Both the position numbers and the translations under genes were made by a program. Below are positions 28,229-36,923 of a DNA stretch of 42,026 bases, piece after piece (the stretch's first letter is position 1; each line of letters opens with the position of its first letter). This DNA comes from Ignavibacteriaceae bacterium (lineage in GTDB: Bacteria > Bacteroidota > Ignavibacteria > Ignavibacteriales > Ignavibacteriaceae), in the NCBI GenBank assembly GCA_013388525.1, contig JACAFA010000144.1, positions 1-42,026 on the forward strand, written 5' to 3'. The notes beneath the pieces are model-generated. The model saw nothing but the letters and a program-made list of their open reading frames with translations, did no database searches and was not told the origin of the DNA.

Positions 28229-29818
28229 TTACCTCGTTGCAACAATTACAGCTGCAGAAGCAGCGACAATAGCCGCCAATTGAGCAACAATAGTTAATAC
28301 ATCAGTAAATACTTCCCAGAATTTTGGTCCGGGTGGATCTTCAAGTACCCAAATGGTATCACCGGGTTTAAGATCATCAACATCATCAGCGTCAATCCAC
28401 TCACCTGTTTTTGCCTTAATAACTCTTACATCACCTTTCAAAGCTCGCCAGCCAAAACCACCTGCCAGGTTTATATAATCCTCAATTGTTAACGTTGAAT
28501 CATAAATAATTTTACCAGGTGATACTAATTGTCCGAGCATTATGATATAATCTTTCTTTTCAGGAATGTTTATCATATCATTTTTTCTTAAGATAATATT
28601 CTCATTAAGATCATTTTGTTCAAATAACTTTACAAAATCTACAACTACTTTACCAGAACGTTGTCTTGATTTTGCTTTAAAATAATCATACTCATCTTCA
28701 GTCATTTTATCTATTGGAACCAACAACAATCTTTCATACTCAGCATCTGTTTCTTCAACATCCATATTTCTTGAGACCGATGCTTCTGTAAGTGATGCTT
28801 CAGGAAGAAAACCACCTGCTTCTTCAATAATTTCTTTAAGTGTGGTTACATTTTTTGTAATCTTGTACCACCCGGGAAATCTTACATATCCATTAATAAC
28901 TACATAGTGATCGATTAAATACTCAGGAATTTTTCTTACAACAACATGATCTTTGTTTTGAAGATATACACTGCTTTGCGAAAATTCATCAAAAGAATAA
29001 TAATTGCTGATTTGATTTTTACCATCTTCAAGAAACCGGATTAATTCAATAGAATCTTTCCTTGCATCAAAAGTAAATCCTCCGGCAAGTTTAATAATAT
29101 CTGATATAGTTTCACCATCACGATATTCATAGATTGCCGGATATTGAACCTGACCGCTTACACGAACCATCTTATCAACTTTTTGAATTGATACAACATC
29201 ACCTTCAACCAGAATGGGATTATTTGTGAAATCACCAAATCTCAAAAAGCTGAGCAAATCGTAAACCTTAGTTTCATATTCTTTAGAGATGATTTTTATA
29301 TTTCGAATATCGGATGATTCATTCAATTGTTTCGAACTTGTAATAAGATCCATCAATCTTGAATTAGCAGGCATTACTAATACTGATGGCTTTATTACAT
29401 TTCCGACAAGAGAAATTTTAATCATCCTGAAATCCACCAAGGATATATAAATATCAACGTCTTTGTAATATTTTAGGATTGAGTCTGAAATTTTAAGCTT
29501 TGCATCTTTTAATGAAGTGTTCTTTAAATCAATTCCTCCGACTCTGGGTATATAAAGCCATCCTTCCTGGTCAATAACCAAAGTATTTGAAATTTCTTTA
29601 ACACCGCTTATGGAAACAAATAATTTATCACCGGGTCCAACTTTGTATTCTTCAGGATTAACTGCTCCCTCCGTTGCAACCATAGAAAAAGGCATGGAAC
29701 TCTGCTGGTTCAATGAATCCTGGAATAATCTTTCGGGATAATCAGGAAATTGTTGTGGAATTCCATCTTCAATCAAAACAAAAGATAATAAGAGAATGAC
29801 TAATAAATTAGATTTCAT
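28229..29818 (-). CDS. Polysaccharide export outer-membrane protein with SLBB domains (Wza-like)
   Basis: This encodes 529 residues. A signal peptide (about 1-20) precedes a poly-export domain (YKVGPGDKLFVSISG from residue 58) and a series of SLBB repeats, seen in four stretches such as VRVSGQVQYPAIYEYRDGET, VVINGYVRFPGWYKITKN and IIMLGQLVSPGKIIYDS. A short membrane-spanning or amphipathic helix closes the C-terminus (about 500-529). No lipobox cysteine is visible, so it may not be a lipoprotein. The protein forms the outer-membrane channel for the polymer. It heads the minus-strand polysaccharide run and lies 82 bases downstream of ftsX. Confidence 0.92.
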   Translation of the reverse strand: MKSNLLVILLLSFVLIEDGIPQQFPDYPERLFQDSLNQQSSMPFSMVATEGAVNPEEYKVGPGDKLFVSISGVKEISNTLVIDQEGWLYIPRVGGIDLKNTSLKDAKLKISDSILKYYKDVDIYISLVDFRMIKISLVGNVIKPSVLVMPANSRLMDLITSSKQLNESSDIRNIKIISKEYETKVYDLLSFLRFGDFTNNPILVEGDVVSIQKVDKMVRVSGQVQYPAIYEYRDGETISDIIKLAGGFTFDARKDSIELIRFLEDGKNQISNYYSFDEFSQSSVYLQNKDHVVVRKIPEYLIDHYVVINGYVRFPGWYKITKNVTTLKEIIEEAGGFLPEASLTEASVSRNMDVEETDAEYERLLLVPIDKMTEDEYDYFKAKSRQRSGKVVVDFVKLFEQNDLNENIILRKNDMINIPEKKDYIIMLGQLVSPGKIIYDSTLTIEDYINLAGGFGWRALKGDVRVIKAKTGEWIDADDVDDLKPGDTIWVLEDPPGPKFWEVFTDVLTIVAQLAAIVAASAAVIVATR

Positions 29819-29900
29819 TTAAATTTTTAAGATGTGAAAAAATGATAATGAAAATATTCAACTTATGACTGATGTTAAATTATGAAATAAATATGCTTCA

Positions 29901-30764
29901 TCAAATTTTTAAGGAAACTTTCCTTAATGTGAACAATGATACAATGAATACCAATAACGGACCTGAGAGAAAAATAATGAGCAGGTATTCGGTAATATTT
30001 TTCGCAATTATTAATTCCAGCGTTTCAACTATGATGAGCTGCTTTCTTATAAATAGAAATATATAATAAGAAAAAACACCTGCAATTATCCCCGCAAATA
30101 ATCCATTCAACACTACCGGAATTTTAATGGTTGAAAGTTTTGCACCGACCAGTTTCATAGTCTCGAATTCAATCATCCTGGAATTAATTATCAACCGGAT
30201 GGTTGCATATACAAGATAGATAGCAACAACAGAAACTAATATTGTTAACAGGAATAAATAAATCTTTATTGTATCAATATAGTTCAGGAGTTTATAAATA
30301 AAACCTTCCTTGAATACAACTTCATCAACTAAATCCAGACCTGAAAGTTCATTCATTATTTTATTCAACGAATCACTATTTGCATACTGCTCTGCCACTT
30401 TAATAGTGAATGAAGCAGGTAACGGGTTATAATCAAGTATCTTTCTGAAATCTTCACCTGTCTCTGCAATAAATTGTTCTGCGGCTTTATCTTTACTGAT
30501 AAATTCAATACTATCAGAGAACGGTTTGGCTTGTAAATGTTCAAACATCTGCTTCTGATCAGTCTGGTTAAAAGATTCACTAACAAAAAGATTAATTTTA
30601 ATATTTGATTTCAGACTTGAAGAATAAAAATCAGATAATTGAAGAGTGATATAGCTGAAAAGTATCAGCAAAACACTTATCGTCAGGCTGATTGTTGTCA
30701 GCACAAAAGAAGACTTTGCGGATTTTATAGATCGGAAAGCTTCAGCGAAATAAAATAGAAACAT
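29901..30764 (-). CDS. ftsX: Cell division protein FtsX
   Basis: This encodes 287 residues with the FtsX layout: one N-terminal membrane helix (about 21-43), an extracytoplasmic domain (about 45-160) and three C-terminal helices (about 168, 217 and 255 onwards). The IEFETMKLVGAKLSTIKIP loop is the family hallmark. FtsX pairs with the ATPase FtsE to switch on peptidoglycan hydrolases at the septum. No ftsE gene is in the window, although the two usually lie side by side. The gene is followed by the polysaccharide export gene on the same strand. Confidence 0.92.
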   Translation of the reverse strand: MFLFYFAEAFRSIKSAKSSFVLTTISLTISVLLILFSYITLQLSDFYSSSLKSNIKINLFVSESFNQTDQKQMFEHLQAKPFSDSIEFISKDKAAEQFIAETGEDFRKILDYNPLPASFTIKVAEQYANSDSLNKIMNELSGLDLVDEVVFKEGFIYKLLNYIDTIKIYLFLLTILVSVVAIYLVYATIRLIINSRMIEFETMKLVGAKLSTIKIPVVLNGLFAGIIAGVFSYYIFLFIRKQLIIVETLELIIAKNITEYLLIIFLSGPLLVFIVSLFTLRKVSLKI

Positions 30765-30798
30765 TTGTTAATTAAAGTCTTCTGGTAATAATAATATT

Positions 30799-31353
30799 TT
30801 AAAAATTTGATTCGTCAATCCACCGGGTAATTTGCCACTTTTTTGAAACCGGATCCTGCTTTAATGACACATTTACACGTCCGTCAATTCTTACAACATC
30901 TGTTGGATTAAAAGTAATATTGAGATTGAAACTCCTAACAATGTTAGCATCAAGCGAGTCAATCGTACTTAATAAAATATTATTCCATATTAAATCAAGA
31001 CGCTGTGAATTCTGGAATAATCCATAAGTAGTTCTCATCTCCTCAACACGTCCCCAGTTAACATCATAACCATTTTCATAGTCCCTGTAAGTAAAAGTAA
31101 AATTATTACTAATCAAATTACCATAGATTAAAGTATCTTTGAACGTATAAGCATACTGAAAATTCTGAAAAACTCCTTCAATTGTGGTTTGATCAGATAT
31201 TGGAGGAAAACCGCTATCAAATTCAGTATCAAGTTTTGGAGCAAACGGATTTGTACAGGAAGCAATAATTATTAAAATGATTCCAAATAAAGAAATTAAC
31301 TTGTTCTTTTTAAAAATAGTAAACCGATATGTATAATTATAATTGATCGGCAA
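30799..31353 (-). CDS. Hypothetical lipoprotein
   Basis: This encodes 184 residues with a lipoprotein signal: positive start, hydrophobic core and lipobox IIASC near residue 33. The mature part is acidic then mixed alpha and beta. An early helix (TTIEGVFQNFQYAYTF) and a terminal strand (WQITRWIDESNF) give an NTF2/SnoaL-like pattern, which the lipoprotein at 32209-32787 shares in outline. The function is unknown. It lies 34 bases upstream of ftsX on the same strand. Confidence 0.75.
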   Translation of the reverse strand: MPINYNYTYRFTIFKKNKLISLFGIILIIIASCTNPFAPKLDTEFDSGFPPISDQTTIEGVFQNFQYAYTFKDTLIYGNLISNNFTFTYRDYENGYDVNWGRVEEMRTTYGLFQNSQRLDLIWNNILLSTIDSLDANIVRSFNLNITFNPTDVVRIDGRVNVSLKQDPVSKKWQITRWIDESNF

Positions 31354-31425
31354 TTTTAGTAAAATTCTTTAATTATTCTTTTATTTTAGATTTATTAGTC
31401 ATATAGGAATCAATCTTTATTAAGA

Positions 31426-32190
31426 TCATAAGCTTCGTTCAAACAGAAATACTATTCCCTCACTGTTTTTTATTAAGAATCCTTCGTCAATAATTCTTTT
31501 AATAATTTCTGATTTATTTGATTCACCGTAAACCTGAGGGTGTAACTCAATTAGTATTAATTTTATTGAGGAGGGAAAGTTAGGTTTTTGATCAAGTATT
31601 ATTTTTTCAGTTCCTTCAATGTCTACAACTAAAACAGTAGGTTTTAAATTATATAAATCAGAAATCTTTTTAATGTCGTATATGGAATTACTGTCACTCG
31701 TAGTTTTGTTTTCATAAATAAATTGAATTCTACCTTCCAAACTGCTTCCTGATTCTTTAAATTTTATTGAATGAATCTTATTTGCAACTTCCGCGACAGG
31801 AAATGCAAAGCCTGTTAAGATTTTTGTATTATGATTGCTTTCAAGCCAACTTCTGGAATATGCGCTTATTTTTTCAGATGCTTCAATTGAAATTACTTTG
31901 CCACTATTGCCAACTTTGTTAGCTAAAATTGCGGTTAAAATACCGATCGATCCACCCATTTCAATTATGGTTTCGCCTTCTAGGTTACAGGGTCTAAGCA
32001 ATTTCCTTTCAGGGAGTTCATAATCACCTTTTTTCAGAATATGCTTAATCCCGAAACTATAAGGTTCTCCGCGTAATTTTATTTTAGTATTATCAATAAA
32101 AATATATTCAGGCCAAAAAAATTCCGGCACAAAAGATTTCAAAATATTGCGACGTAACGCAGATATTTTTTCCGTTAACAATTTTTTCAA
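31426..32190 (-). CDS. FkbM-family methyltransferase
   Basis: This encodes 254 residues. The SAM site reads TIIEMGGSIGILTAILANKVG around residue 70, with KVISIEAS as the acidic end of beta 2 and VLVVDIEGTEKIILD later; the last is typical of FkbM enzymes. The motif I glycine pattern is GGSIG in place of the more common GANIG. Such enzymes methylate sugar or polyketide hydroxyls. The surrounding lipoproteins and the polysaccharide locus downstream suggest a glycan target, but this is inference. Confidence 0.85.
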   Translation of the reverse strand: MKKLLTEKISALRRNILKSFVPEFFWPEYIFIDNTKIKLRGEPYSFGIKHILKKGDYELPERKLLRPCNLEGETIIEMGGSIGILTAILANKVGNSGKVISIEASEKISAYSRSWLESNHNTKILTGFAFPVAEVANKIHSIKFKESGSSLEGRIQFIYENKTTSDSNSIYDIKKISDLYNLKPTVLVVDIEGTEKIILDQKPNFPSSIKLILIELHPQVYGESNKSEIIKRIIDEGFLIKNSEGIVFLFERSL

Positions 32191-32208
32191 GTCAAATACT
32201 TTGAAGCT

Positions 32209-32787
32209 TTAAAGATAAAATTCAAGCTTTAGTTCACTCCAGCTTTTTGAACCTTGTTTAGCAATATCCTCCCAGAAATAAATAATCCAGGCCGCGTTGA
32301 TATCTGTAGTCATTGTGAACTTTACACTGCCTTCAAATATTTTAGGATTTGAATTTTGAACAGGTACGCTGATATAATATTTTGCAGAGTAAATTGAACT
32401 ATCTGCCCGGATATCATAAACTTCATCTGAAAATGTCAGGCTAATTGGAATTCCCTGTGGTGTTCTTGAGACTAAATTATTAAAGTACTGAAATTCTTCA
32501 TTCACATACCAGTCCGATGGAAATATAGAAAGCACATTACCTGAAGGAACAAAGTAAAAATCGCGATTTACTAAAGGCATTCCTGTTGAAAAATTCTTTT
32601 TGTAATCATTTGAATTTTTATCTTTAAAGGCATTCTTCAGATTTTCGATTACAACCTTTGGTTCAACCGGAACCCGGTAACTGGATTTTGTTTCGCTGGG
32701 TTCTTCCGGATCTCTTACCTGGAATATATCACAAGCTCCAATAGTTAGTATAAAAGTACAGCAAGATATTTTCAAAAGATTTTTCAT
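32209..32787 (-). CDS. Hypothetical lipoprotein
   Basis: This encodes 192 residues with signal and lipobox (TIGAC near residue 19). Like the lipoprotein at 30799-31353 it has a short proline/acid-rich linker (DPEEPSETK), an early helix (PKVVIENLKNAFKDKN) and beta strands ending with a tryptophan-containing segment (AWIIYFWEDI). I read this as a distant pair of NTF2-like lipoproteins. Its start overlaps the stop of the upstream methyltransferase by four bases. The function is unknown. Confidence 0.75.
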   Translation of the reverse strand: MKNLLKISCCTFILTIGACDIFQVRDPEEPSETKSSYRVPVEPKVVIENLKNAFKDKNSNDYKKNFSTGMPLVNRDFYFVPSGNVLSIFPSDWYVNEEFQYFNNLVSRTPQGIPISLTFSDEVYDIRADSSIYSAKYYISVPVQNSNPKIFEGSVKFTMTTDINAAWIIYFWEDIAKQGSKSWSELKLEFYL

Positions 32788-33515
32788 TTCTTTGCAAAGA
32801 TAATAAGTCTTGAAGATGAATCTTTTTTTAATGTACTCCCATTATAATCTCCTAACTTTTCAACAATCGTAAAGCCTGCTTTGTCAAAATAAGAAAATAT
32901 TTCCTCGTTGCTGTACAATCTTACTGATTCATAATACTTTTCAATTGAACCATGATTCTCAATGCTTATATCCTTAATAACTCTGTCACCCTTTATGTAT
33001 CTGTTTTGAATTATTCTGGTTCCATTTTCAGAAAATACAGTTTCAGGAACAAGATTTTTTAATAAGTACTCTTTATTGAAATAATCCAGAACAAAGTAAC
33101 CATTACTTTTTAATGATGAATGAGCTTTCATAATTACACTAAAATTATCTTCATCTTTTTCAAAATATCCGATACTGGTAAACAGGTTTAATGCAAGGTC
33201 AAAACGTGCCGAAGTGTTGAAATCCAGAATATCAGAAAGAACAAAATTTATATTTACACCAAACCTGTCTGCGTTACTTTTTGATTCTGAAATTAAGCGC
33301 TGACTTAAATCAACTCCAGTTACATCATAACCTTTCTTTGCAAAAATAACTGCGTGTCTTCCTGAGCCGCAAGCCATATCAAGAACTGTTGACCCTGATT
33401 CAAGGTTCAGCATTTTAATTATTAATTCAACTAATCTTTCCGCTTCACTTTCATCCCGATGGCTGTAAACTTTCAGATAATTTTCTGAATTAAACCAGTC
33501 TTTGTACCAGCTCAT
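32784..33515 (-). CDS. Class I SAM-dependent methyltransferase
   Basis: This encodes 243 residues. Motif I is VLDMACGSGRHAVIFAKKG near residue 45, followed by VTGVDLSQRLISE and the FDLALNLFTSIGYF segment (motif IV region). These are typical of small soluble methyltransferases of the Methyltransf_25/11 type. The substrate is unknown. It overlaps recR by four bases (ATGA) upstream and the next lipoprotein gene by four bases downstream, so the three are probably translated as a unit. Confidence 0.88.
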   Translation of the reverse strand: MSWYKDWFNSENYLKVYSHRDESEAERLVELIIKMLNLESGSTVLDMACGSGRHAVIFAKKGYDVTGVDLSQRLISESKSNADRFGVNINFVLSDILDFNTSARFDLALNLFTSIGYFEKDEDNFSVIMKAHSSLKSNGYFVLDYFNKEYLLKNLVPETVFSENGTRIIQNRYIKGDRVIKDISIENHGSIEKYYESVRLYSNEEIFSYFDKAGFTIVEKLGDYNGSTLKKDSSSRLIIFAKK

Positions 33516-34108
33516 AATGAACTACGGTTCAAAATTGCACGACCAATAGTAGCATCATCCGCAAATTCAAGGTCACCGCCAATTGGCAGACCTCTTGCAA
33601 TTCTTGTAACATTAATGTTAAGTGGTTTCAGCATCTTTGCAAGATAGAGCGATGTGGTTTCTCCCTCTGTATCAGGATTCAGCGCAAGTATAACTTCTTT
33701 AATATCTTCAGTTTCAAATCTTTTTAATAATTCCTTAATGTGAAGTAACTCAGGTGTGATTCCCGATAAAGGTGAAAGAACACCTCCCAGCACATGATAT
33801 AATCCTTTGTATTCATGTGTTTTTTCTATAGCCATAACATCACTTGCTTCTTCAACCACGCAGATTACAGATTTATCGCGCTTATCACTTTTGCAGATAT
33901 TACAAAGTTCTTCTTCGGACAGGTTGAAACATCTTGAACAAAATCTGAGTTTTATCTTTAAATCTTTAATAGCAGTTAAAAGTTTATCAACCTGCTGTTC
34001 ATCAGATTTTAATAAGAATATTGCAAGCCGTTGAGCTGTTTTCTTACCAATTCCGGGGAGCTTGCTCATTTCTTCAATTGCTATCAAAAGCGGCTCAGCT
34101 ATCTGCAC
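33512..34108 (-). CDS. recR: Recombination protein RecR
   Basis: This encodes 198 residues of RecR, which with RecO and RecF loads RecA at gaps. Domains in order are a helix-hairpin-helix (LPGIGKKTAQRLAIFLL, residues 17-33), a four-cysteine zinc site (C57, C60, C69, C72), a Toprim domain (VICVVEEASDVMAIEKT onward) and the C-terminal Walker B-like GLPIGGDLEFAD. The length is standard. It begins one base after the ybaB-family stop, in the usual ybaB-recR order. Confidence 0.97.
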   Translation of the reverse strand: MQIAEPLLIAIEEMSKLPGIGKKTAQRLAIFLLKSDEQQVDKLLTAIKDLKIKLRFCSRCFNLSEEELCNICKSDKRDKSVICVVEEASDVMAIEKTHEYKGLYHVLGGVLSPLSGITPELLHIKELLKRFETEDIKEVILALNPDTEGETTSLYLAKMLKPLNINVTRIARGLPIGGDLEFADDATIGRAILNRSSL

Positions 34109-34109
34109 T

Positions 34110-34442
34110 TTAAAGTCCCGGAATATTCATACCCGGAGGAAGCATCCCTTTAGTTACTTTTGCCATTTCTTCCTCAGCTAATTTTGCTGCAGATGAAATT
34201 GCTTTATTCACAGCAGCAACCACAAGATCTTCCAGAATTTCTTTTTCATCTTTGTTTATTACCTGCGGATCAATTTCGATAGAAATAATTTCTCTGTTTC
34301 CATTTGCAGTTGCTTTAATCATTCCGCCGCCAGCTTCTTCCGAAACAGTCAAATTGCCAAGTTCGCTTTGAACTTTTTGCATTTCCTCCTGCATTTTCTG
34401 AACCTGTTTGAGCATTGCCTGCATTCCACCTTTCATTAACAT
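34110..34442 (-). CDS. YbaB/EbfC nucleoid-associated protein
   Basis: This encodes 110 residues of the YbaB/EbfC family. The N-terminal helix (MLKQVQKMQEEMQKVQSEL) leads into a small beta sheet (GGGMIKATANGNREIISIEI) and a C-terminal helix. The proteins are dimeric DNA binders. It is followed at once by recR; a dnaX gene, common upstream, is not present, and the gene faces a divergent plus-strand unit. AAGGAG lies five bases upstream of the ATG. Confidence 0.95.
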   Translation of the reverse strand: MLMKGGMQAMLKQVQKMQEEMQKVQSELGNLTVSEEAGGGMIKATANGNREIISIEIDPQVINKDEKEILEDLVVAAVNKAISSAAKLAEEEMAKVTKGMLPPGMNIPGL

Positions 34443-34581
34443 ACTCCTTAATTACAGCTTTTATTGTTTAATAATTTGCTAATATTTTATTCAAATATAC
34501 TATAATTGATTGACTTTATATACGTAAAATTCCTAACTTCATATCCATATTTTATAAATAGGAGTTCAAGATTTTTTTATT
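34443..34581. promoter_or_regulatory. Divergent promoter region between ybaB-recR and the PurC-like/psd unit
   Basis: This is 139 bases of AT-rich DNA between opposite genes. For the minus strand, TATATTTG (in the complement of about 34490-34499) fits the Bacteroidota -7 element but lacks a clear TTTG partner. For the plus strand, TTGACT (34510-34515), 18 bases and TAACTT (34534-34539) are a weak classical match. AGGAG at 34560-34564 sits 17 bases from the plus-strand ATG, farther than usual. Confidence 0.35.
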
Positions 34582-35265
34582 ATGACTTCTCTCACAAACA
34601 ACAATTCAAATACTAATAGTTCCGGAGAAGATACCAGGATAGTTGTGTATCCTGATTTTTTCATCAATCAAAAGAATAAGAAACTCACTTTGAAAAATTT
34701 TGGGGAAAAAGTTGCATCTCTCAATGCTTTCTTTTCAGACTACTTAAAAGGTTACAACATACCGGTTGCCTTCTTAAAAAAAACAGAGAAGAAAAGTATT
34801 CAATTTTTAAATGTTACTGATTTCCGATTCAGAGTAAAAATACTTAATGCAGCCGATTCCCGTACTGCAAGAATATTCTCAATTAAACCCGGTACTGCTC
34901 TCGAGCTTCCTGTTCTGGAATATCATTTTGGTGATTCAAAAGATTCTGTTATTACGGAAAGTCATCTCATCTCTTTTAATTTTTGTTCTTATGATGAATT
35001 AAAAATGATCAACCGGCTCTGTTCAAAAATAAATGCCATCATTAAATCATTTTTCGAAAGAAGGAATATATTACTTCTTGAACTGACGTGCAGGTTTGGT
35101 AAATTTGATGGTAAGATTTTTTTAATTGATGATTTTTCTCCAATGAGCATTAAAATAATTAGCAGCAAATCAGAAGATAATTTGCCCGATCCGTATAAAA
35201 TTGAAACAGCTTCTCAGTTGAAAAAATACTCTGACTTTCTCTTAAAACTCACGAGCGGTGATTAA
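34582..35265 (+). CDS. Degenerate PurC-family (SAICAR synthase-like) protein, probably non-catalytic
   Basis: This encodes 227 residues that align by eye along the short form of PurC (E. coli length 237). Matching blocks are the N-terminal KNFGEKVASLNAFFSDYLKGYNIP (with the family's NxFxxxLxxxGIP pattern), SIKPGTALELPVLEYHF near 100-116, YDELKMINRLCSKINAIIKSFF, and RFGKFDGKIFLIDDFSPM at 171-188 (family: EFG...GEIxLxDExSPD). The ATP-loop GKAKxxY is missing. By my alignment the VVRNxxAGS substrate loop is KILNAADSR, with the Arg replaced by Leu, and SPD ends in SPM. The gene directly abuts psd, and purS-purQ follow two genes on. I infer a former purC that has lost its activity and possibly gained a regulatory or structural role. 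Confidence 0.72.
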   Translation: MTSLTNNNSNTNSSGEDTRIVVYPDFFINQKNKKLTLKNFGEKVASLNAFFSDYLKGYNIPVAFLKKTEKKSIQFLNVTDFRFRVKILNAADSRTARIFSIKPGTALELPVLEYHFGDSKDSVITESHLISFNFCSYDELKMINRLCSKINAIIKSFFERRNILLLELTCRFGKFDGKIFLIDDFSPMSIKIISSKSEDNLPDPYKIETASQLKKYSDFLLKLTSGD

Positions 35266-35919
35266 ATGTTCACAAAGTACGGTTATACCACAATAGGTAT
35301 TGTAGCGGTAATTGTTTTTGTTCTTATAACTTTAAGTTTTTTTATTCAGAATAATCCGGTAAAAATAATTTTAGTTTTACTTGCTGCTGTAATTCTCATA
35401 CTGACTCTTAACTTTTTCAGGGATCCGGATAGAAAGACACCCGCCCTGGAAGGAATTATTGTTTCACCTGCTGATGGTAAAGTAATAGTTATTAAAGAAA
35501 ATATTTCAAATCATTATGTCGGTGAAAAGTGCAACCAGATTTCGATTTTTATGTCTCCTATAAACGTTCACGTAAACAGAATTCCAATTAGCGGGAAAGT
35601 TGATCATCTTAAATATTATGAAGGAAAATTCGTTGCCGCATTTGAAGATAAAGCATCAGAAAATAATGAACGAATGGAAACCGGTATCGTTAGCAAAGAA
35701 GGTAAAATATTATTTACCCAGATAGCCGGGTTTTTAGCAAGAAGAATTGTTAATGAACTTAGAGTTGGCGATGAAGTGAACATTGGTGAAAGATTCGGGA
35801 TGATAAAATTTGGAAGCAGGGTTGATATTTTTGTACCGGTTAACTTTTTGCCACGGGTTAAATTAAATGAAAATGTTCACGCAGGTGAAACTATTTTATT
35901 CGAATTAAAGAATAGATGA
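35266..35919 (+). CDS. psd: Phosphatidylserine decarboxylase (short, pyruvoyl type)
   Basis: This encodes a 217-residue proenzyme of the short PSD class, which makes phosphatidylethanolamine from phosphatidylserine at the membrane. Two N-terminal membrane segments (about 9-27 and 32-50) are followed by FFRDPDR, VSPADGKV, the MSPINVHVNR catalytic segment and the self-cleavage site Gly183-Ser184 in KFGSRVDIFVP. Ser184 would become the pyruvoyl group. It starts at the base after the PurC-like stop and overlaps pssA by four bases, giving a compact psd-pssA pair for consecutive steps. Confidence 0.95.
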   Translation: MFTKYGYTTIGIVAVIVFVLITLSFFIQNNPVKIILVLLAAVILILTLNFFRDPDRKTPALEGIIVSPADGKVIVIKENISNHYVGEKCNQISIFMSPINVHVNRIPISGKVDHLKYYEGKFVAAFEDKASENNERMETGIVSKEGKILFTQIAGFLARRIVNELRVGDEVNIGERFGMIKFGSRVDIFVPVNFLPRVKLNENVHAGETILFELKNR

Positions 35920-36632
35920 ACCGACCACGCCTGACTCCCTCTGTAATTCCCAACTTGTTCACAGCAATGAACATGTTTTGCGGCTTTCTTTCCATCATTA
36001 GTGCTTCTGAAGAAAATTATAATTATGCAGCCTGGTTAATTTTTATTGCAGCTATATTCGATGCACTGGACGGAATGGTTGCGAGATTAACTAATTCATC
36101 AAGTGAGCTTGGTGTTGAACTCGATTCACTTTCCGATATTGTTAGTTTTGGTGCGGCTCCTTCTTTTCTCCTGTATAAAACTTATTTCTACTCAATGGAT
36201 ACACTTGGAATAATTCTAAGTGCACTTCCATTAATTGCAGGTGGATTTCGGCTTGCAAGGTTTAACGTACAGCTTGTTGGTTTCTCAAAATCTTTTTTTC
36301 TCGGTTTACCTATTCCCTCTTCAGCTTTAACTATCGCATCTTTCATCCTGGCATTTTATAATGATGGATTTCAGAAACCGCTTTCAGATTTTATTCTTCC
36401 GATGGTTTTAGTGCTTTCATTTTTAATGGTCAGCAATATCAGGTATGAAACTTTTCCAAAATTTTCATTGCAGGGTATCAAAGAAAAACCTTTCCATTTT
36501 TTCTTTTTATTATTTTCTGCTGTTATTGTTTTTTTCATGTATAAGAAAGGATTGTTCCTGGTTTTTGTTTTCATGATACTGATTGGTATTTTGCGGCATA
36601 TTTACAAATTGATTACATCACGCACTCAATAA
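35916..36632 (+). CDS. pssA: CDP-diacylglycerol-serine O-phosphatidyltransferase
   Basis: This encodes a 238-residue membrane enzyme that makes phosphatidylserine from CDP-diacylglycerol and serine, feeding psd. The N-terminus SVIPNLFTAMNMFCGFLSI is typical. The CDP-alcohol phosphotransferase signature is exact: D49, D52, G53, A56, R57, G66, D70 and D74. About seven membrane segments are present. It overlaps psd by four bases and is followed 18 bases later by purS. Confidence 0.95.
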   Translation: MNRPRLTPSVIPNLFTAMNMFCGFLSIISASEENYNYAAWLIFIAAIFDALDGMVARLTNSSSELGVELDSLSDIVSFGAAPSFLLYKTYFYSMDTLGIILSALPLIAGGFRLARFNVQLVGFSKSFFLGLPIPSSALTIASFILAFYNDGFQKPLSDFILPMVLVLSFLMVSNIRYETFPKFSLQGIKEKPFHFFFLLFSAVIVFFMYKKGLFLVFVFMILIGILRHIYKLITSRTQ

Positions 36633-36650
36633 AATTAAAAAGTAAATGTT

Positions 36651-36923
36651 ATGTTAAAAGCAAAAGTTCTAATCAAAAGAAGAAAAACAATTCTTGATCC
36701 ACAAGGAAAAGCTGTTGAAATTGGTGCAAGACATCTTGGGTTGAATAACATAAAAAATACACGCATCGACAAGTATATTGAGTTCGATGTTGACACAAAC
36801 GACAAAAAAGCAGCCGAAGATGAAGTAAATGAATATTGCAAAAAGCTTCTTGCCAATCCAATAATGGAAGATTATGAATTTACTCTTTCAGAGTGGATTC
36901 CTTCGGAGGAAAAAGTCAGGTGA
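36651..36923 (+). CDS. purS: Phosphoribosylformylglycinamidine synthase subunit PurS
   Basis: This encodes 90 residues of PurS, the small subunit that bridges PurQ and the small-type PurL in FGAM synthase, the fourth step of purine synthesis. Features are the [18 protein letters not shown] start and the [16 protein letters not shown]-terminal part. It shares a four-base overlap (GTGA) with purQ. purL is not in the window. Confidence 0.93.
   Translation: MLKAKVLIKRRKTILDPQGKAVEIGARHLGLNNIKNTRIDKYIEFDVDTNDKKAAEDEVNEYCKKLLANPIMEDYEFTLSEWIPSEEKVR

Noticed and set aside
36893..36919. Upstream GTG start for purQ
   Set aside because: It would add nine residues (from GTG 36893) that have no PurQ counterpart and would lie inside purS; GTG 36920 has a good Shine-Dalgarno sequence.
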